From the NCBI RefSeq assembly GCF_012641475.1, contig NZ_JABAIL010000004.1, forward strand, positions 620,001 through 684,000: DNA of 64,000 nt, in the 5' to 3' direction. Numbering within the stretch: the stretch's first letter is position 1; each line of letters begins with the position of its first letter. This document shows positions 34,832-43,324 of this stretch, piece by piece. The notes beneath the pieces were generated by a model. That model ran no database searches, had not been told where the DNA came from, and saw only the letters and a program-made list of their open reading frames with translations. The position numbers were made by a program, and so were the translations under genes. This DNA is from Flammeovirga agarivorans (GTDB taxonomy: Bacteria; Bacteroidota; Bacteroidia; Cytophagales; Flammeovirgaceae).

Positions 34832-35557
34832 ATGGGAAGAGCTTTTGAATTTAGAAAAGGAAGAAAATTAAAAAGATGGGCACATATGGCAAAAACGTTT
34901 ACTCGTTTGGGTAAAGATATTGTCATTGCAATTAAAGAAGGTGGTTCTTCAGATCCAGATACAAACTCTAGACTTCGTGCAGTTTTACAAAACTGTAAAG
35001 CAGAGAACATGCCTAAAGACAACATTGATCGTGCAATAAAGAGAGCAACGGATAAAGATACTTCAAATTATGATGAGCGTTTATTCGAAGGATACGCTCC
35101 ACATGGTATTGCAGTATTAGTTGAGACGGCAACAGATAATAATAACAGAACTGTAGCCAATGTACGTAGCTATTTTAATAAGGTGAATGGTAGTTTAGGT
35201 ACTTCAGGCTCAGTTGAATTTATGTTCGATCATAAATGTCACTTCAATGTAAAGAAAACAGAAGATCTTGATGTTGAAGAACTTGAGCTTGAACTTATCG
35301 ACTTCGGTGCTGAAGAAGTTTTCGTTGAAGGTGAAGGAGAAGAAGAGCAAGTTGTGATCTATGGTGAATTCTCAAACTTCGGTTCATTACAAAAGGCTTT
35401 AGAAGAAGGTGGTTATGAAATCATCAAGTCAGGTCTTGAGAGAATTCCTACTGTTACAAAGGAATTAAACGAAGAGCAACAAGCAGAAGTAGATAAACTT
35501 TTAGAAAAGCTTGAAGAAGATGATGATGTACAAAATGTATATCACACAATGGCATAA
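34832..35557 (+). CDS. YebC/PmpR family (TACO1-type) protein
   Basis: YebC-family proteins were long annotated as transcriptional regulators and some members assist ribosomes at proline stretches. I start at ATG 34832, which gives 241 residues and the canonical N-terminus MGRAFEFRKGRKLKRWAHMA. The frame also opens upstream with TTG, but the predicted transcription start makes that impossible. DIVIAIKEGGSSDPDTNSRL and the acidic C-terminal domain are typical. Length is as expected. It is followed by two strong hairpins. The regulatory or translational role here is undetermined. Confidence 0.92.
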   Translation: MGRAFEFRKGRKLKRWAHMAKTFTRLGKDIVIAIKEGGSSDPDTNSRLRAVLQNCKAENMPKDNIDRAIKRATDKDTSNYDERLFEGYAPHGIAVLVETATDNNNRTVANVRSYFNKVNGSLGTSGSVEFMFDHKCHFNVKKTEDLDVEELELELIDFGAEEVFVEGEGEEEQVVIYGEFSNFGSLQKALEEGGYEIIKSGLERIPTVTKELNEEQQAEVDKLLEKLEEDDDVQNVYHTMA

Positions 35558-35580
35558 ATTAGTTTATCCTAAGTATAAAA

Positions 35581-35612
35581 TAAGGGCTACTCTTTCTAAA
35601 AGAGTAGCCCTT
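35581..35612 (+). terminator. First terminator after yebC
   Basis: TAAGGGCTACTCTTT (35581-35595) pairs with its reverse complement at 35598-35612; the tip must open because the loop is only 2 nt. T-rich sequence follows. Confidence 0.8.
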
Positions 35613-35622
35613 ATTTATAAAT

Positions 35623-35670
35623 AAAAGAGGCTGTCTCAACTTTTTAATAAGTTTTGAGACAGCCTCTTTT
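35623..35670. terminator. Bidirectional terminator between yebC and trxA
   Basis: A 17-bp perfect stem (35623-35639 with 35654-35670) with A- and T-runs at its ends faces both convergent genes. A sequence with a similar GAGGCTGTCTCAA core is common in Bacteroidota genomes from memory. Confidence 0.9.
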
Positions 35671-35691
35671 CATTTCTGAGTTATAATTGAA

Positions 35692-36012
35692 TTATAACTG
35701 AGCAGAAATTTTACCAGCGATTTCAGCTTTGCTAGCAGCACCAACGTGCTTATCTACAGCTTCACCGTTTTTGAATACCAACATTGTTGGGATAGAACGG
35801 ATACCAAACTTAGCTGCAGCTTGAGGGTTAGCATCAACATCTAACTTACCGATTACAGCGTCAGTCATTTCTGTAGCCAATTCTTCGATAATTGGAGACA
35901 TCATTAAACAAGGTCCACACCAAGTTGCCCAAAAGTCTACTAATACTGGTTTATCTGAATTTAATACTACTTCGTCGAAGTTAGCATCTGTGATTTCTAC
36001 TGCTTTTCCCAT
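35692..36012 (-). CDS. trxA: Thioredoxin
   Basis: Small cytoplasmic dithiol reductase. The 106 residues have the redox motif WCGPC (Cys32, Cys35), the cis-proline region SIPTMLVF and a length typical of Trx1. No signal peptide, so it is cytoplasmic. Transcribed on the minus strand from its own promoter inside the end of the nitroreductase gene, and terminated by the shared bidirectional hairpin. Codons are C-rich as in other highly expressed genes of this window. Confidence 0.96.
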   Translation of the reverse strand: MGKAVEITDANFDEVVLNSDKPVLVDFWATWCGPCLMMSPIIEELATEMTDAVIGKLDVDANPQAAAKFGIRSIPTMLVFKNGEAVDKHVGAASKAEIAGKISAQL

Positions 36013-36097
36013 TTTTTAAATAAGATTAAGTTACATATGAACAAATTATCATCTGTTCAACCGTTTATAATAACGTAACAGATTTTATTTGGTTGCA

Positions 36098-36129
36098 CAA
36101 ATGTAGTAAAAGATTATTCATTTACCCAA
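36098..36129 (-). promoter_or_regulatory. trxA promoter
   Basis: On the minus strand TACATTTG (36098-36105) matches TAnnTTTG, and a TTG (36127-36129) lies 21 nt upstream inside the last codons of the nitroreductase gene. The leader would be about 80 nt. Confidence 0.6.
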
Positions 36130-36692
36130 GTAACTTTCTCAGATAAATCACCTCTCTTCCCTTCTTTTTTTGTAGTTGCCACTTTACCAATGTAAAACAG
36201 TCCTAAAAACTCATCATCTGTGTTGAGACCAAAGAATTCTCTTGATGCTTTAAACTTGACCATTCCACCTGTACTCCAATATCCACCATAACCCATAGCC
36301 GTTACAGTTAAGGCCATATTTTGTACAGCACATGCTACTGCTTCAATTTCTTCTACTTTTGGAATTTTAGCATTATTACCTCTCTTCATTTTTATAGCAA
36401 TCACATGAGAAGACTGAAGGGGTAATTTTACCAATTTTTCATACCTCGCCTGTTGAAATTCTTCCTCAGGAGTATTGTCTTTATACACTTCACCTTGAAT
36501 TTGAGAAAGTGTCTTTAAACCTTCTCCTGAAAAAACTGTGAATCTCCAAGGTTCTGTTAATCCATGGTTTGGAGCCCAGTTTGCATTCTCAAGTATCTCC
36601 AATATATCTTCTTTAGGTATCTCACCCTCAATAAATTCATGTGGAAAGAAGGATCTCCTATTTCTTATCAGCTCTGAAATTTTGTTCTGCAT
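36114..36692 (-). CDS. Nitroreductase-family FMN oxidoreductase
   Basis: FMN- and NAD(P)H-dependent reductase; physiological substrate unknown. The 192 residues show the FMN-binding start LIRNRRSFFPHEF, WAPNHGLTEPWRFTVF, and MGYGGYWSTGGM, typical of the NfsB/YdjA-like branch. It forms homodimers in the family. It has a near-perfect promoter immediately upstream and is divergent from proline dehydrogenase. The downstream trxA has its own promoter inside the 3' end of this gene. Confidence 0.88.
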   Translation of the reverse strand: MQNKISELIRNRRSFFPHEFIEGEIPKEDILEILENANWAPNHGLTEPWRFTVFSGEGLKTLSQIQGEVYKDNTPEEEFQQARYEKLVKLPLQSSHVIAIKMKRGNNAKIPKVEEIEAVACAVQNMALTVTAMGYGGYWSTGGMVKFKASREFFGLNTDDEFLGLFYIGKVATTKKEGKRGDLSEKVTWVNE

Positions 36693-36714
36693 AGTATTAT
36701 TGATGTTTATTTGT

Positions 36715-36744
36715 CAAAATTAACACAGATTTATGCGATTTCAA
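36715..36744 (-). promoter_or_regulatory. Nitroreductase gene promoter
   Basis: On the minus strand TTG (36742-36744) and TAATTTTG (36715-36722) are exactly 19 nt apart. Transcription starts about 16 nt before the ATG. Confidence 0.7.
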
Positions 36745-36778
36745 CTCAAAAAGTACTAGAAATTATAACATGTTACAT

Positions 36779-36786
36779 TACTTTTG
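36779..36786 (+). promoter_or_regulatory. Proline dehydrogenase gene promoter, -7 element
   Basis: TACTTTTG matches TAnnTTTG; no TTG is seen at -33. The leader would be about 80 nt. Confidence 0.5.
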
Positions 36787-36870
36787 TGTTATCATACGAA
36801 AAAACACGCTTTCATCATTTTATTATCTAGACACAACTAACTCATACAAAACATATAAATATTCGTAACT

Positions 36871-38052
36871 ATGGTTGACACATCAACAGTTAATTTTCAG
36901 GACACTAAAACAGCGTTTGAGTGGAGAAATGATGCCGAATTAAGAAAGACTTACGCGCTTTTTGCCATGATGGGTTCTCCAGCATTGGTTAAATTGGGTA
37001 CCTCTGCACTAAACTTTGCATTCGCTTTGAGATTACCCATCAAAGGTATCGTAAAGAAAACTTTGTTCAGACAGTTCTGTGGAGGTGAAAATATTGAAGA
37101 TAGTGCAAATACTATTGGCGTACTAGGTAAGTACAACATTGGTTCTATACTAGATTATTCCGTTGAAGGAGCTGAAACTGATAAAAGCTTCGATCAAACC
37201 GTTGAAGAAATCTTAAAAACCATCGAAGAATCTTCTAAGGACAAAAACATCCCCTTTTCTGTTTTTAAACTAACAGGTATTGCAAAAATCAGCTTACTAG
37301 AGAAAGTTCACGCAAAAGAAACTCTAACTACTGATGAACAAGAACAATGGGAAAAAGTAGTCAAAAGAGTTGAGCTACTTTGTGAAACCGCTTATCAAAA
37401 AGATGTAAGAATCTTTATTGATGCTGAAGAAACTTGGATGCAAGGTCCTGTTGATGAATTAGCATTAGAAATGATGCGTAGATTCAACAAAGAAAAAGCT
37501 ATTGTATATAATACATACCAAATGTATTTACATAGCAAATTGGCTCAGTTAAAAGAAGATTTTGAAAGAGCAGAAACAGAAGGTTTTATCCTAGGTGTGA
37601 AATTAGTACGTGGAGCATACATGGAGAAAGAAGCAGCAAGAGCACAAAAAATGAATTACCGCAATCCTGTACAACCTTCTAAAGAGGCTACTGATAAAGA
37701 TTACGATGCTGCTCTTGAATATATTATGGAGAACCATAAAGGCTTTGCTTTATGCGCTGGATCACATAATGAGAAATCAAATCTACTATTAGTAGAATTA
37801 TTAAATAGATATGGTATTACTACTGACCACCCGAATTTCTTTTTCGCTCAATTGTTCGGTATGAGTGATCATATCTCTTTTAATTTATCTCATGCAGGAT
37901 ACAATGTAGCAAAGTATCTTCCATATGGGCCTGTAAAAGAAGCACTCCCTTACCTTTTCAGAAGAGCGGAAGAAAATACTTCAGTAGCAGGACAAGCAAG
38001 TAGAGAACTTACATTAGTTCAAAACGAGTTAAAGAGAAGAAGTCAAAAGTAG
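36871..38052 (+). CDS. putA: Proline dehydrogenase
   Basis: Flavoenzyme that oxidises proline to pyrroline-5-carboxylate, passing electrons to quinone. The 393 residues form the ProDH barrel, with FIDAEETWMQG, FILGVKLVRGAYMEKE (FAD and substrate region), ALCAGSHNEKS and the C-terminal YGPVKEALPYLFRRAEENTS containing the two substrate-binding arginines. It is the single-function form; no P5C dehydrogenase domain or gene is present nearby. It is divergent from a nitroreductase and followed by a strong terminator. The gene name is used for the enzyme activity only. Confidence 0.92.
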   Translation: MVDTSTVNFQDTKTAFEWRNDAELRKTYALFAMMGSPALVKLGTSALNFAFALRLPIKGIVKKTLFRQFCGGENIEDSANTIGVLGKYNIGSILDYSVEGAETDKSFDQTVEEILKTIEESSKDKNIPFSVFKLTGIAKISLLEKVHAKETLTTDEQEQWEKVVKRVELLCETAYQKDVRIFIDAEETWMQGPVDELALEMMRRFNKEKAIVYNTYQMYLHSKLAQLKEDFERAETEGFILGVKLVRGAYMEKEAARAQKMNYRNPVQPSKEATDKDYDAALEYIMENHKGFALCAGSHNEKSNLLLVELLNRYGITTDHPNFFFAQLFGMSDHISFNLSHAGYNVAKYLPYGPVKEALPYLFRRAEENTSVAGQASRELTLVQNELKRRSQK

Positions 38053-38077
38053 TATAAACTCTACTTTAGGAATAAAG

Positions 38078-38123
38078 AAAAACTCTTAGATCTATTATTC
38101 GGATAGATTTAAGAGTTTTTTTT
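38078..38123 (+). terminator. Terminator of the proline dehydrogenase gene
   Basis: AAAACTCTTA and TAAGAGTTTT arms with an inner ATCTAT/ATAGAT stem form a near-perfect hairpin (one mismatch), followed by a long T-run to 38123. Confidence 0.88.
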
Positions 38124-38221
38124 ACACCTAATCGCGAAATATTTACATCTTTTTTAAGATTTTTAATATATTGTGAATCGAATCGGGTGAATAACAATTT
38201 TTTATAATATTATCGTTTAAA

Positions 38222-38374
38222 ATGAAAGCTAAACTTCTTTTTTTAATTGTTGGTTTATTCTTCTTAGTGGGTGCTCATCATTATATTACAGGCACCAATC
38301 ACTCCACTAAAAAAGTACAAGAAGCTAAACTAACATCGAAGTCATTATCTGAAGTAAGCAATACAATTGATTAA
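38222..38374 (+). CDS. Candidate 50-residue single-span protein
   Basis: An ATG at 38222 opens a 50-codon frame. It starts with MKAKLLFLIVGLFFLVGAHH, a membrane anchor or uncleaved signal, followed by a polar, Lys/Ser-rich tail of about 30 residues. Its stop codon overlaps the stop of the convergent permease gene by 3 nt (38372-38374 against 38371-38373). It lies about 100 nt after the previous terminator, in an otherwise empty gap of 318 nt. I do not recognise a family. Frame, composition and A-rich upstream are consistent with a real small gene, but no strong promoter is seen. Confidence 0.4.
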   Translation: MKAKLLFLIVGLFFLVGAHHYITGTNHSTKKVQEAKLTSKSLSEVSNTID

Positions 38375-40893
38375 TTTTTTAATACTTGTAATGCTGATAC
38401 TTTAGAAATAGATCGCATATAGATTACTCCAATTGCAACTGTCATTGAGATAATCAAAACGGAAACTATCATACTGTCGCTCAAGGCTATAAAAAATGGC
38501 ATATCAAAAACAAAATATGCTAATAACCAACTTCCAATCCAGCCTAGAAGTAATCCAGTAAACGTCGAGACTGTACCTATAGCAAAATACTCTACAAAGG
38601 AAATCCTAACTAGATGTTTTCTTTTTGCTCCAAAGGTTCTTAAAATTCCAGCCTCATTTTTTCTTTGATATTTTCCAATAGACATACTACTCCATAATAC
38701 CAAAAATCCAGTAAGTATACAGATACCTCCTAACCATTGAAATACAAAGGCTACTCTATCCAATATATCATTGAGAGAAGAAAAGACAAGGCCTAAATCA
38801 ATTGTTGATACATTAGGGAATTTTTCAAGAACGTCAGATTGAATCTTAGCAATTTTCTTTTTATCCTTGACGCCTATTGCCAAAACATGAAAAGCTGGTG
38901 CATTTTCCAATACTCCAGAAGGAAATAAGACCACAAAGTTGGCTTCCATTTTGGCAAAATCTACTGCTCGAACATGGCTAACAGTTGTAGTAATAGGAAA
39001 CCCTTGAACATCAAATACTAATGTATCTCCAAAGTTAATACCTGAAGATTCTAGAAAATTTTCTGAAATTGATATCGGTACTACTGTGTTAAAAGATGAG
39101 GAACCAACCCAAGTACCTTCGACAGTCTGTTCATTATCTTTTAATTCTGACCTATAAGTTACTCTATATTCTCTATCGAATACCCACCTCTTTATTTTCT
39201 TTGTGGAATCTGCTAACGCTGTTTTCTTATCCTCATTATTTAAAGTCGTTAGAGACATAGTGACTACTGGAGCATCTTGATCTACCTTTATGTTCTCTTT
39301 TTCAATTAGTTCATATAATGGCTCTACCTGTGTTTTTTGAACATCATAAAATACTAAATTGGCATCCCCTTCTTTTCCGACATTTTCCACCTTATCAATT
39401 AGAATAGCTCTGACAGATACCATACAAATAATCAAGAAAACACCTAAACCTATGGTGATGCCTAATATATATGTTTGATTATTAGGACGAAATAATTGAG
39501 AAATCCCATATTTTAAACTGAAAGAGAAATTACTAAGATCATACGATTTTAATAATCTGATCAGAACAGTATTTATCAAGAATAAAATAAATAAGACTAC
39601 CAATATTGACATTAAAAAGACTAATGCCTTTATGTAATCCTGCATTTGCCAATAGGCAAAACCGTAAACAAAAAGTCCAATAGATACTACAAGCAATACT
39701 TGTTTCCACCTTGAATTCTTTTGAATAGACAATTCAACATTTCTGAGAACGTATATTGGAGAAACATTTAATACTTGAAGTAAAGGATACCAACCAAAAA
39801 GGATTGAAATAATTACACTAAGTATAATACCATAAAAACAGGCTTCTAAAGAAAAATCATTGGATACATTGACCATTAATAAGTCTGAAAAAAGAACAGG
39901 AAAATATAATTGTGCAAGAGAACCAATGATCGCCCCTAAAATTCCACCTATTAAACCTAGTAATCTGATTTGGATGGAATAAATCATAAAAGCTTCTCTT
40001 GAGGTTGCTCCTAAGCACCTCAAAATAGCAACAGACTGAAGTTTCCCTTTGATGTAAATATAAATACCACTAGAGACTCCAATACAACCCAATAATAATG
40101 AGACAAAAGTGACTAGTTTCAAAAAGCTATCAATGTCATTAAAGAACCGGCCAACCCTTGCGGTATTATTTTCTGCTGTGGCAATTCGAATTGCATTTTC
40201 TTCAATTAATTTATCTTCTGTTTCTACAATAGCATTGAAATCTATATCATCGCCATATTTAAAATAATATCTATAATTTACCCTACTCCCTTTTTGAACC
40301 AATCCAGTTTGTGAAAGATATTGAAATGGGAAATAAACAATAGGTACTGTTGCTGCCATTATTGCACTTTGCCCTACTCCTTTTTTAATAATTCCCGCTA
40401 CTTTAAATTTAGTTTTTCCAAATTGTAATGAGTCTCCAACCTTTGTTTGCAATTGAAGCAAAACCATACTATCTACTAAAACAATTTTCTCTCTTTTTTC
40501 CCAATCAGTCCATGCTTTCTCAGGTGAGACTTCCAACTTACCATAAAATGGAAAACCCAATTCAAGAGCCCTTAGATCAACCATTCTATTTAATTTGGTT
40601 TCAGGATTGAAAGCAATAGAAGCAAAATTGTATTGTTTAACCACTTGCTCGGATTTAGAAGCAAATGGAGACAATAGTGAATCCTCTAAAATATGATTGG
40701 CTCTAAGCTCAAGGTCTGCCCCCAATAATTCCTTGGTCTGACTTTCTAGGTCTTTATTTACATTCTCAGAAAAAGTCATCATGGCGACTAAACTTCCTAT
40801 GCCTGCCACAATAGAGAAAATAAAAGGACCTATTTTATGTATACTTTGCCTTAAATCTCTAAGAGAATTATTGATTACAAACGTTAATCTCAT
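38371..40893 (-). CDS. FtsX-type ABC transporter permease (MacB-like)
   Basis: Large permease of the type VII/MacB-FtsX superfamily that moves lipoproteins, peptides or drugs across or out of the inner membrane. The 840 residues have an N-terminal membrane helix (about 22-42), a periplasmic MacB_PCD-like domain and an FtsX membrane block with the pattern AILRCLGATSREAFMIYS. A second block near the C-terminus contains GILRTFGAKRKHLVRISF. The two-block structure resembles YbbP-like permeases. No ATPase subunit is adjacent in this window. It is convergent with the 50-residue ORF. Confidence 0.85.
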   Translation of the reverse strand: MRLTFVINNSLRDLRQSIHKIGPFIFSIVAGIGSLVAMMTFSENVNKDLESQTKELLGADLELRANHILEDSLLSPFASKSEQVVKQYNFASIAFNPETKLNRMVDLRALELGFPFYGKLEVSPEKAWTDWEKREKIVLVDSMVLLQLQTKVGDSLQFGKTKFKVAGIIKKGVGQSAIMAATVPIVYFPFQYLSQTGLVQKGSRVNYRYYFKYGDDIDFNAIVETEDKLIEENAIRIATAENNTARVGRFFNDIDSFLKLVTFVSLLLGCIGVSSGIYIYIKGKLQSVAILRCLGATSREAFMIYSIQIRLLGLIGGILGAIIGSLAQLYFPVLFSDLLMVNVSNDFSLEACFYGIILSVIISILFGWYPLLQVLNVSPIYVLRNVELSIQKNSRWKQVLLVVSIGLFVYGFAYWQMQDYIKALVFLMSILVVLFILFLINTVLIRLLKSYDLSNFSFSLKYGISQLFRPNNQTYILGITIGLGVFLIICMVSVRAILIDKVENVGKEGDANLVFYDVQKTQVEPLYELIEKENIKVDQDAPVVTMSLTTLNNEDKKTALADSTKKIKRWVFDREYRVTYRSELKDNEQTVEGTWVGSSSFNTVVPISISENFLESSGINFGDTLVFDVQGFPITTTVSHVRAVDFAKMEANFVVLFPSGVLENAPAFHVLAIGVKDKKKIAKIQSDVLEKFPNVSTIDLGLVFSSLNDILDRVAFVFQWLGGICILTGFLVLWSSMSIGKYQRKNEAGILRTFGAKRKHLVRISFVEYFAIGTVSTFTGLLLGWIGSWLLAYFVFDMPFFIALSDSMIVSVLIISMTVAIGVIYMRSISKVSALQVLKN

Positions 40894-41004
40894 TTTTTTC
40901 TTTATTGAAGATATATACTAGTCTATTTTATAAAAAAATTACGCATAAAAGAGTAACTTAATATAATATTGTATTATCACATGATCTAAAATTAATTAAC
41001 ATTT

Positions 41005-42420
41005 ATGGCTTTTTTGGGGTATACTCATGAGCAATTACCTAAATGGGTGAAAAAAGTAGAACAATTCCCTGTTGTTCTCTATATATTGAAATGGGTACTC
41101 ATTGGTACTCTTGTGGGTGGATTGACCGGTATTGGATCAGCATTATTTTTATGGGGATTACATTGGGCTACTGAATGGAGAGGTGGTCATCAATGGATTA
41201 TTTTTGCACTACCTGCTGGTGGTTTTCTTATCGGGGCATGTTATCATTACCTTGGACAATCAGTGGTTAAAGGTAATAACCAATTGTTAGATGAAATTAC
41301 AAAACCCAACCGAATTATACCTTTAAAAATGGCTCCTTTGGTAACTGTTGCCACTATTGCCACTCACCTTTTCGGTGGATCAGCGGGTCGAGAAGGTACG
41401 GCAGTTCAAATGGGTGGGGCTATAGCAGATCAGTTCACAAAAATCTTCAAACTCGATAAGTACGATAGAAAAATACTTATTATTACAGGTATTGCAGCAG
41501 GTTTTTCATCTGTTTTTGGAACACCTCTAGCAGGAGCAATCTTTGGTTTAGAAGTATATATTATTGGTCGTATGCGTTATGAAGCTATTTTCCCTAGTTT
41601 TTTTACTGCAATTGTAGCCAATTATGCAACACATCATGTAGGTCATTATTTTGGCATTTCACATACTGAATACTTGATTCCAACAGAGGTGATCCCTGAA
41701 ATGACTTTAGAAAATCTATTATTATGCGTACTTGCTGGTGTCGCTTTTGGACTTACAGGTATGTTATTTTCAAAAGCCAATCATTTTTGGGGTAATCTAT
41801 TTAAATCTAAGATTTCATACCCTCCTTTAAGACCTGTCATTGGTGGGTTGGTATTAGCCATTTTCATTGTTATTCTTAACTTTAATCATGGTTTTGATTA
41901 TGCTAATTATGATTTAAAATACTTTGGTTTAGGTGTTCCTGTGATCGTAGATTCATTTACAACACAAATGGATTGGTATGATTTCTTAATGAAAACACTA
42001 ACCACATCTTTTACTTTGGGAGCTGGTTTTAAAGGTGGTGAAGTAACACCATTATTTTATATAGGTTCTACATTAGGTAGTTTCTTATCCACCCATATTT
42101 CTTTACCAGTTGCCTTGTTAGCAGGTATGGGATTTGTAGGTGTTTTTAGTGGTGCTACGAATACTCCGATGGCCTGTACCATGATGGGAATTGAATTATT
42201 TGGCGCACCATCTGCTGTATTTATTGCAGTGGCATGTATTACTGCATATATGTTCTCTGGTCATACAAGTATCTACAATTCACAAATTGTTGGTAGTCCT
42301 AAACATGTTGGACAAGACAACGAGAAAGGATCTACTTTATCAGAAATTGATGTAATTAGAGCTGCAGAGAAAAAACATATTGAACAACACGACAAAGACA
42401 AAAAAGACAATGATGAATAA
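41005..42420 (+). CDS. ClC-family anion channel/antiporter, possibly fluoride-type (CLC-F)
   Basis: Integral membrane anion transporter. The 471 residues carry the ClC motifs GSAGREGTAVQMGG with the gating glutamate, GAGFKGGEVTPLFYIG and GATNTPMACTMMGIELFG. The first selectivity motif, GSGIP in ordinary chloride ClCs, is replaced by GNNQLLDEI. Together with GREGT instead of GREGP this recalls the fluoride-specific CLC-F branch (from memory). There is no fluoride riboswitch upstream. Chloride/proton exchange remains possible. It is monocistronic, and its terminator is shared with the Msr gene. Confidence 0.85.
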   Translation: MAFLGYTHEQLPKWVKKVEQFPVVLYILKWVLIGTLVGGLTGIGSALFLWGLHWATEWRGGHQWIIFALPAGGFLIGACYHYLGQSVVKGNNQLLDEITKPNRIIPLKMAPLVTVATIATHLFGGSAGREGTAVQMGGAIADQFTKIFKLDKYDRKILIITGIAAGFSSVFGTPLAGAIFGLEVYIIGRMRYEAIFPSFFTAIVANYATHHVGHYFGISHTEYLIPTEVIPEMTLENLLLCVLAGVAFGLTGMLFSKANHFWGNLFKSKISYPPLRPVIGGLVLAIFIVILNFNHGFDYANYDLKYFGLGVPVIVDSFTTQMDWYDFLMKTLTTSFTLGAGFKGGEVTPLFYIGSTLGSFLSTHISLPVALLAGMGFVGVFSGATNTPMACTMMGIELFGAPSAVFIAVACITAYMFSGHTSIYNSQIVGSPKHVGQDNEKGSTLSEIDVIRAAEKKHIEQHDKDKKDNDE

Positions 42421-42433
42421 TCATTAAGAATAT

Positions 42434-42469
42434 GAAAAAGGCTACGAATTAAATTTCGTAGCCTTTTTC
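42434..42469. terminator. Bidirectional terminator between clc and msrBA
   Basis: A perfect 15-bp stem (42434-42448 with 42455-42469) with A- and T-tracts serves both convergent genes. Confidence 0.9.
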
Positions 42470-42470
42470 A

Positions 42471-43313
42471 TTAAAACCTTTTCGTATATATATGACAGTA
42501 GGGCTTCCCTGCCGTCTTTTCATAATAATCTTGGTGGTAATCTTCTGCTTTGTAGAAGATAGTTGCCTCTGTTAGCTTAGTTACAACTTTAAGACCTGTT
42601 GCTTTCAATTGTGCAATTAAGATTTGTGCTGCTTTCTTTTGCTCATCATCAAGATAGAAGATCTCTGAGCGGTATTGAGTTCCAATATCAGGACCTTGTT
42701 TATTCAACTGTGAAGGATCATGAGTTTCGAAGAATAATTTTGCCAGATAATCATAACTGATTCTATCCGCATCATATTCAATTCTAACTGCCTCTGCATG
42801 ACCTGTTTTACCTGTACACACCTCTTCGTATGTTGGGTCTTCTACATGTCCTCCAATATATCCTACTTCACAAGAAATGACTCCTTTTGTTCTTAAAAAA
42901 TAGTACTCTGTTCCCCAAAAACATCCCGAAGCAAAAATGGCAATCTTTTTATTTTTGACAGATTCTAATTCAAAATCAAGAGATATAGAATTCACACAAT
43001 GTCTGATGTTTTTCGGAGTAAAGTTTTCCCCTTCAAAAATATGACCTAGATGTGCATCACAATTTGAACAAAGAATTTCTGTTCTTACGCCATCTTGATC
43101 TTTCACTTTTTTGATAGCTCCTTCAATCTCATCATCAAATGCAGGCCACCCACAGTTAGCATCAAACTTATCATCTGATTTATATAGTGGCGAATTACAT
43201 CTTTTGCAAGTATATGTTCCTTTTTCAGTATGGTAATAATACTTACCGGTATAAGGGCGTTCTGTTCCTTTATTTTCAATCACCCATCTCTCAAAAGGAG
43301 TTAATTCTTTCAT
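42471..43313 (-). CDS. Bifunctional methionine sulfoxide reductase MsrB-MsrA
   Basis: Repairs both stereoisomers of methionine sulfoxide in proteins. The 280 residues hold an N-terminal MsrB domain (about 1-118) with zinc ligands Cys36/Cys39 and Cys82/Cys85, NCGWPAF with Cys54, and catalytic Cys106 in RHCVNSISLDF. A C-terminal MsrA domain (about 122-280) follows with the active site GCFWG (Cys131). The B-then-A order differs from the A-then-B order of PilB-type fusions. No signal peptide, so it is cytoplasmic. It is 11 nt downstream of the ACT-domain gene, a likely operon. Confidence 0.95.
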   Translation of the reverse strand: MKELTPFERWVIENKGTERPYTGKYYYHTEKGTYTCKRCNSPLYKSDDKFDANCGWPAFDDEIEGAIKKVKDQDGVRTEILCSNCDAHLGHIFEGENFTPKNIRHCVNSISLDFELESVKNKKIAIFASGCFWGTEYYFLRTKGVISCEVGYIGGHVEDPTYEEVCTGKTGHAEAVRIEYDADRISYDYLAKLFFETHDPSQLNKQGPDIGTQYRSEIFYLDDEQKKAAQILIAQLKATGLKVVTKLTEATIFYKAEDYHQDYYEKTAGKPYCHIYTKRF

Positions 43314-43324
43314 AGTAGAAATTA

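Noticed and set aside
40894-41004. Fluoride riboswitch upstream of the ClC gene
   Set aside because: The 111-nt region is AT-rich without the pseudoknot consensus.
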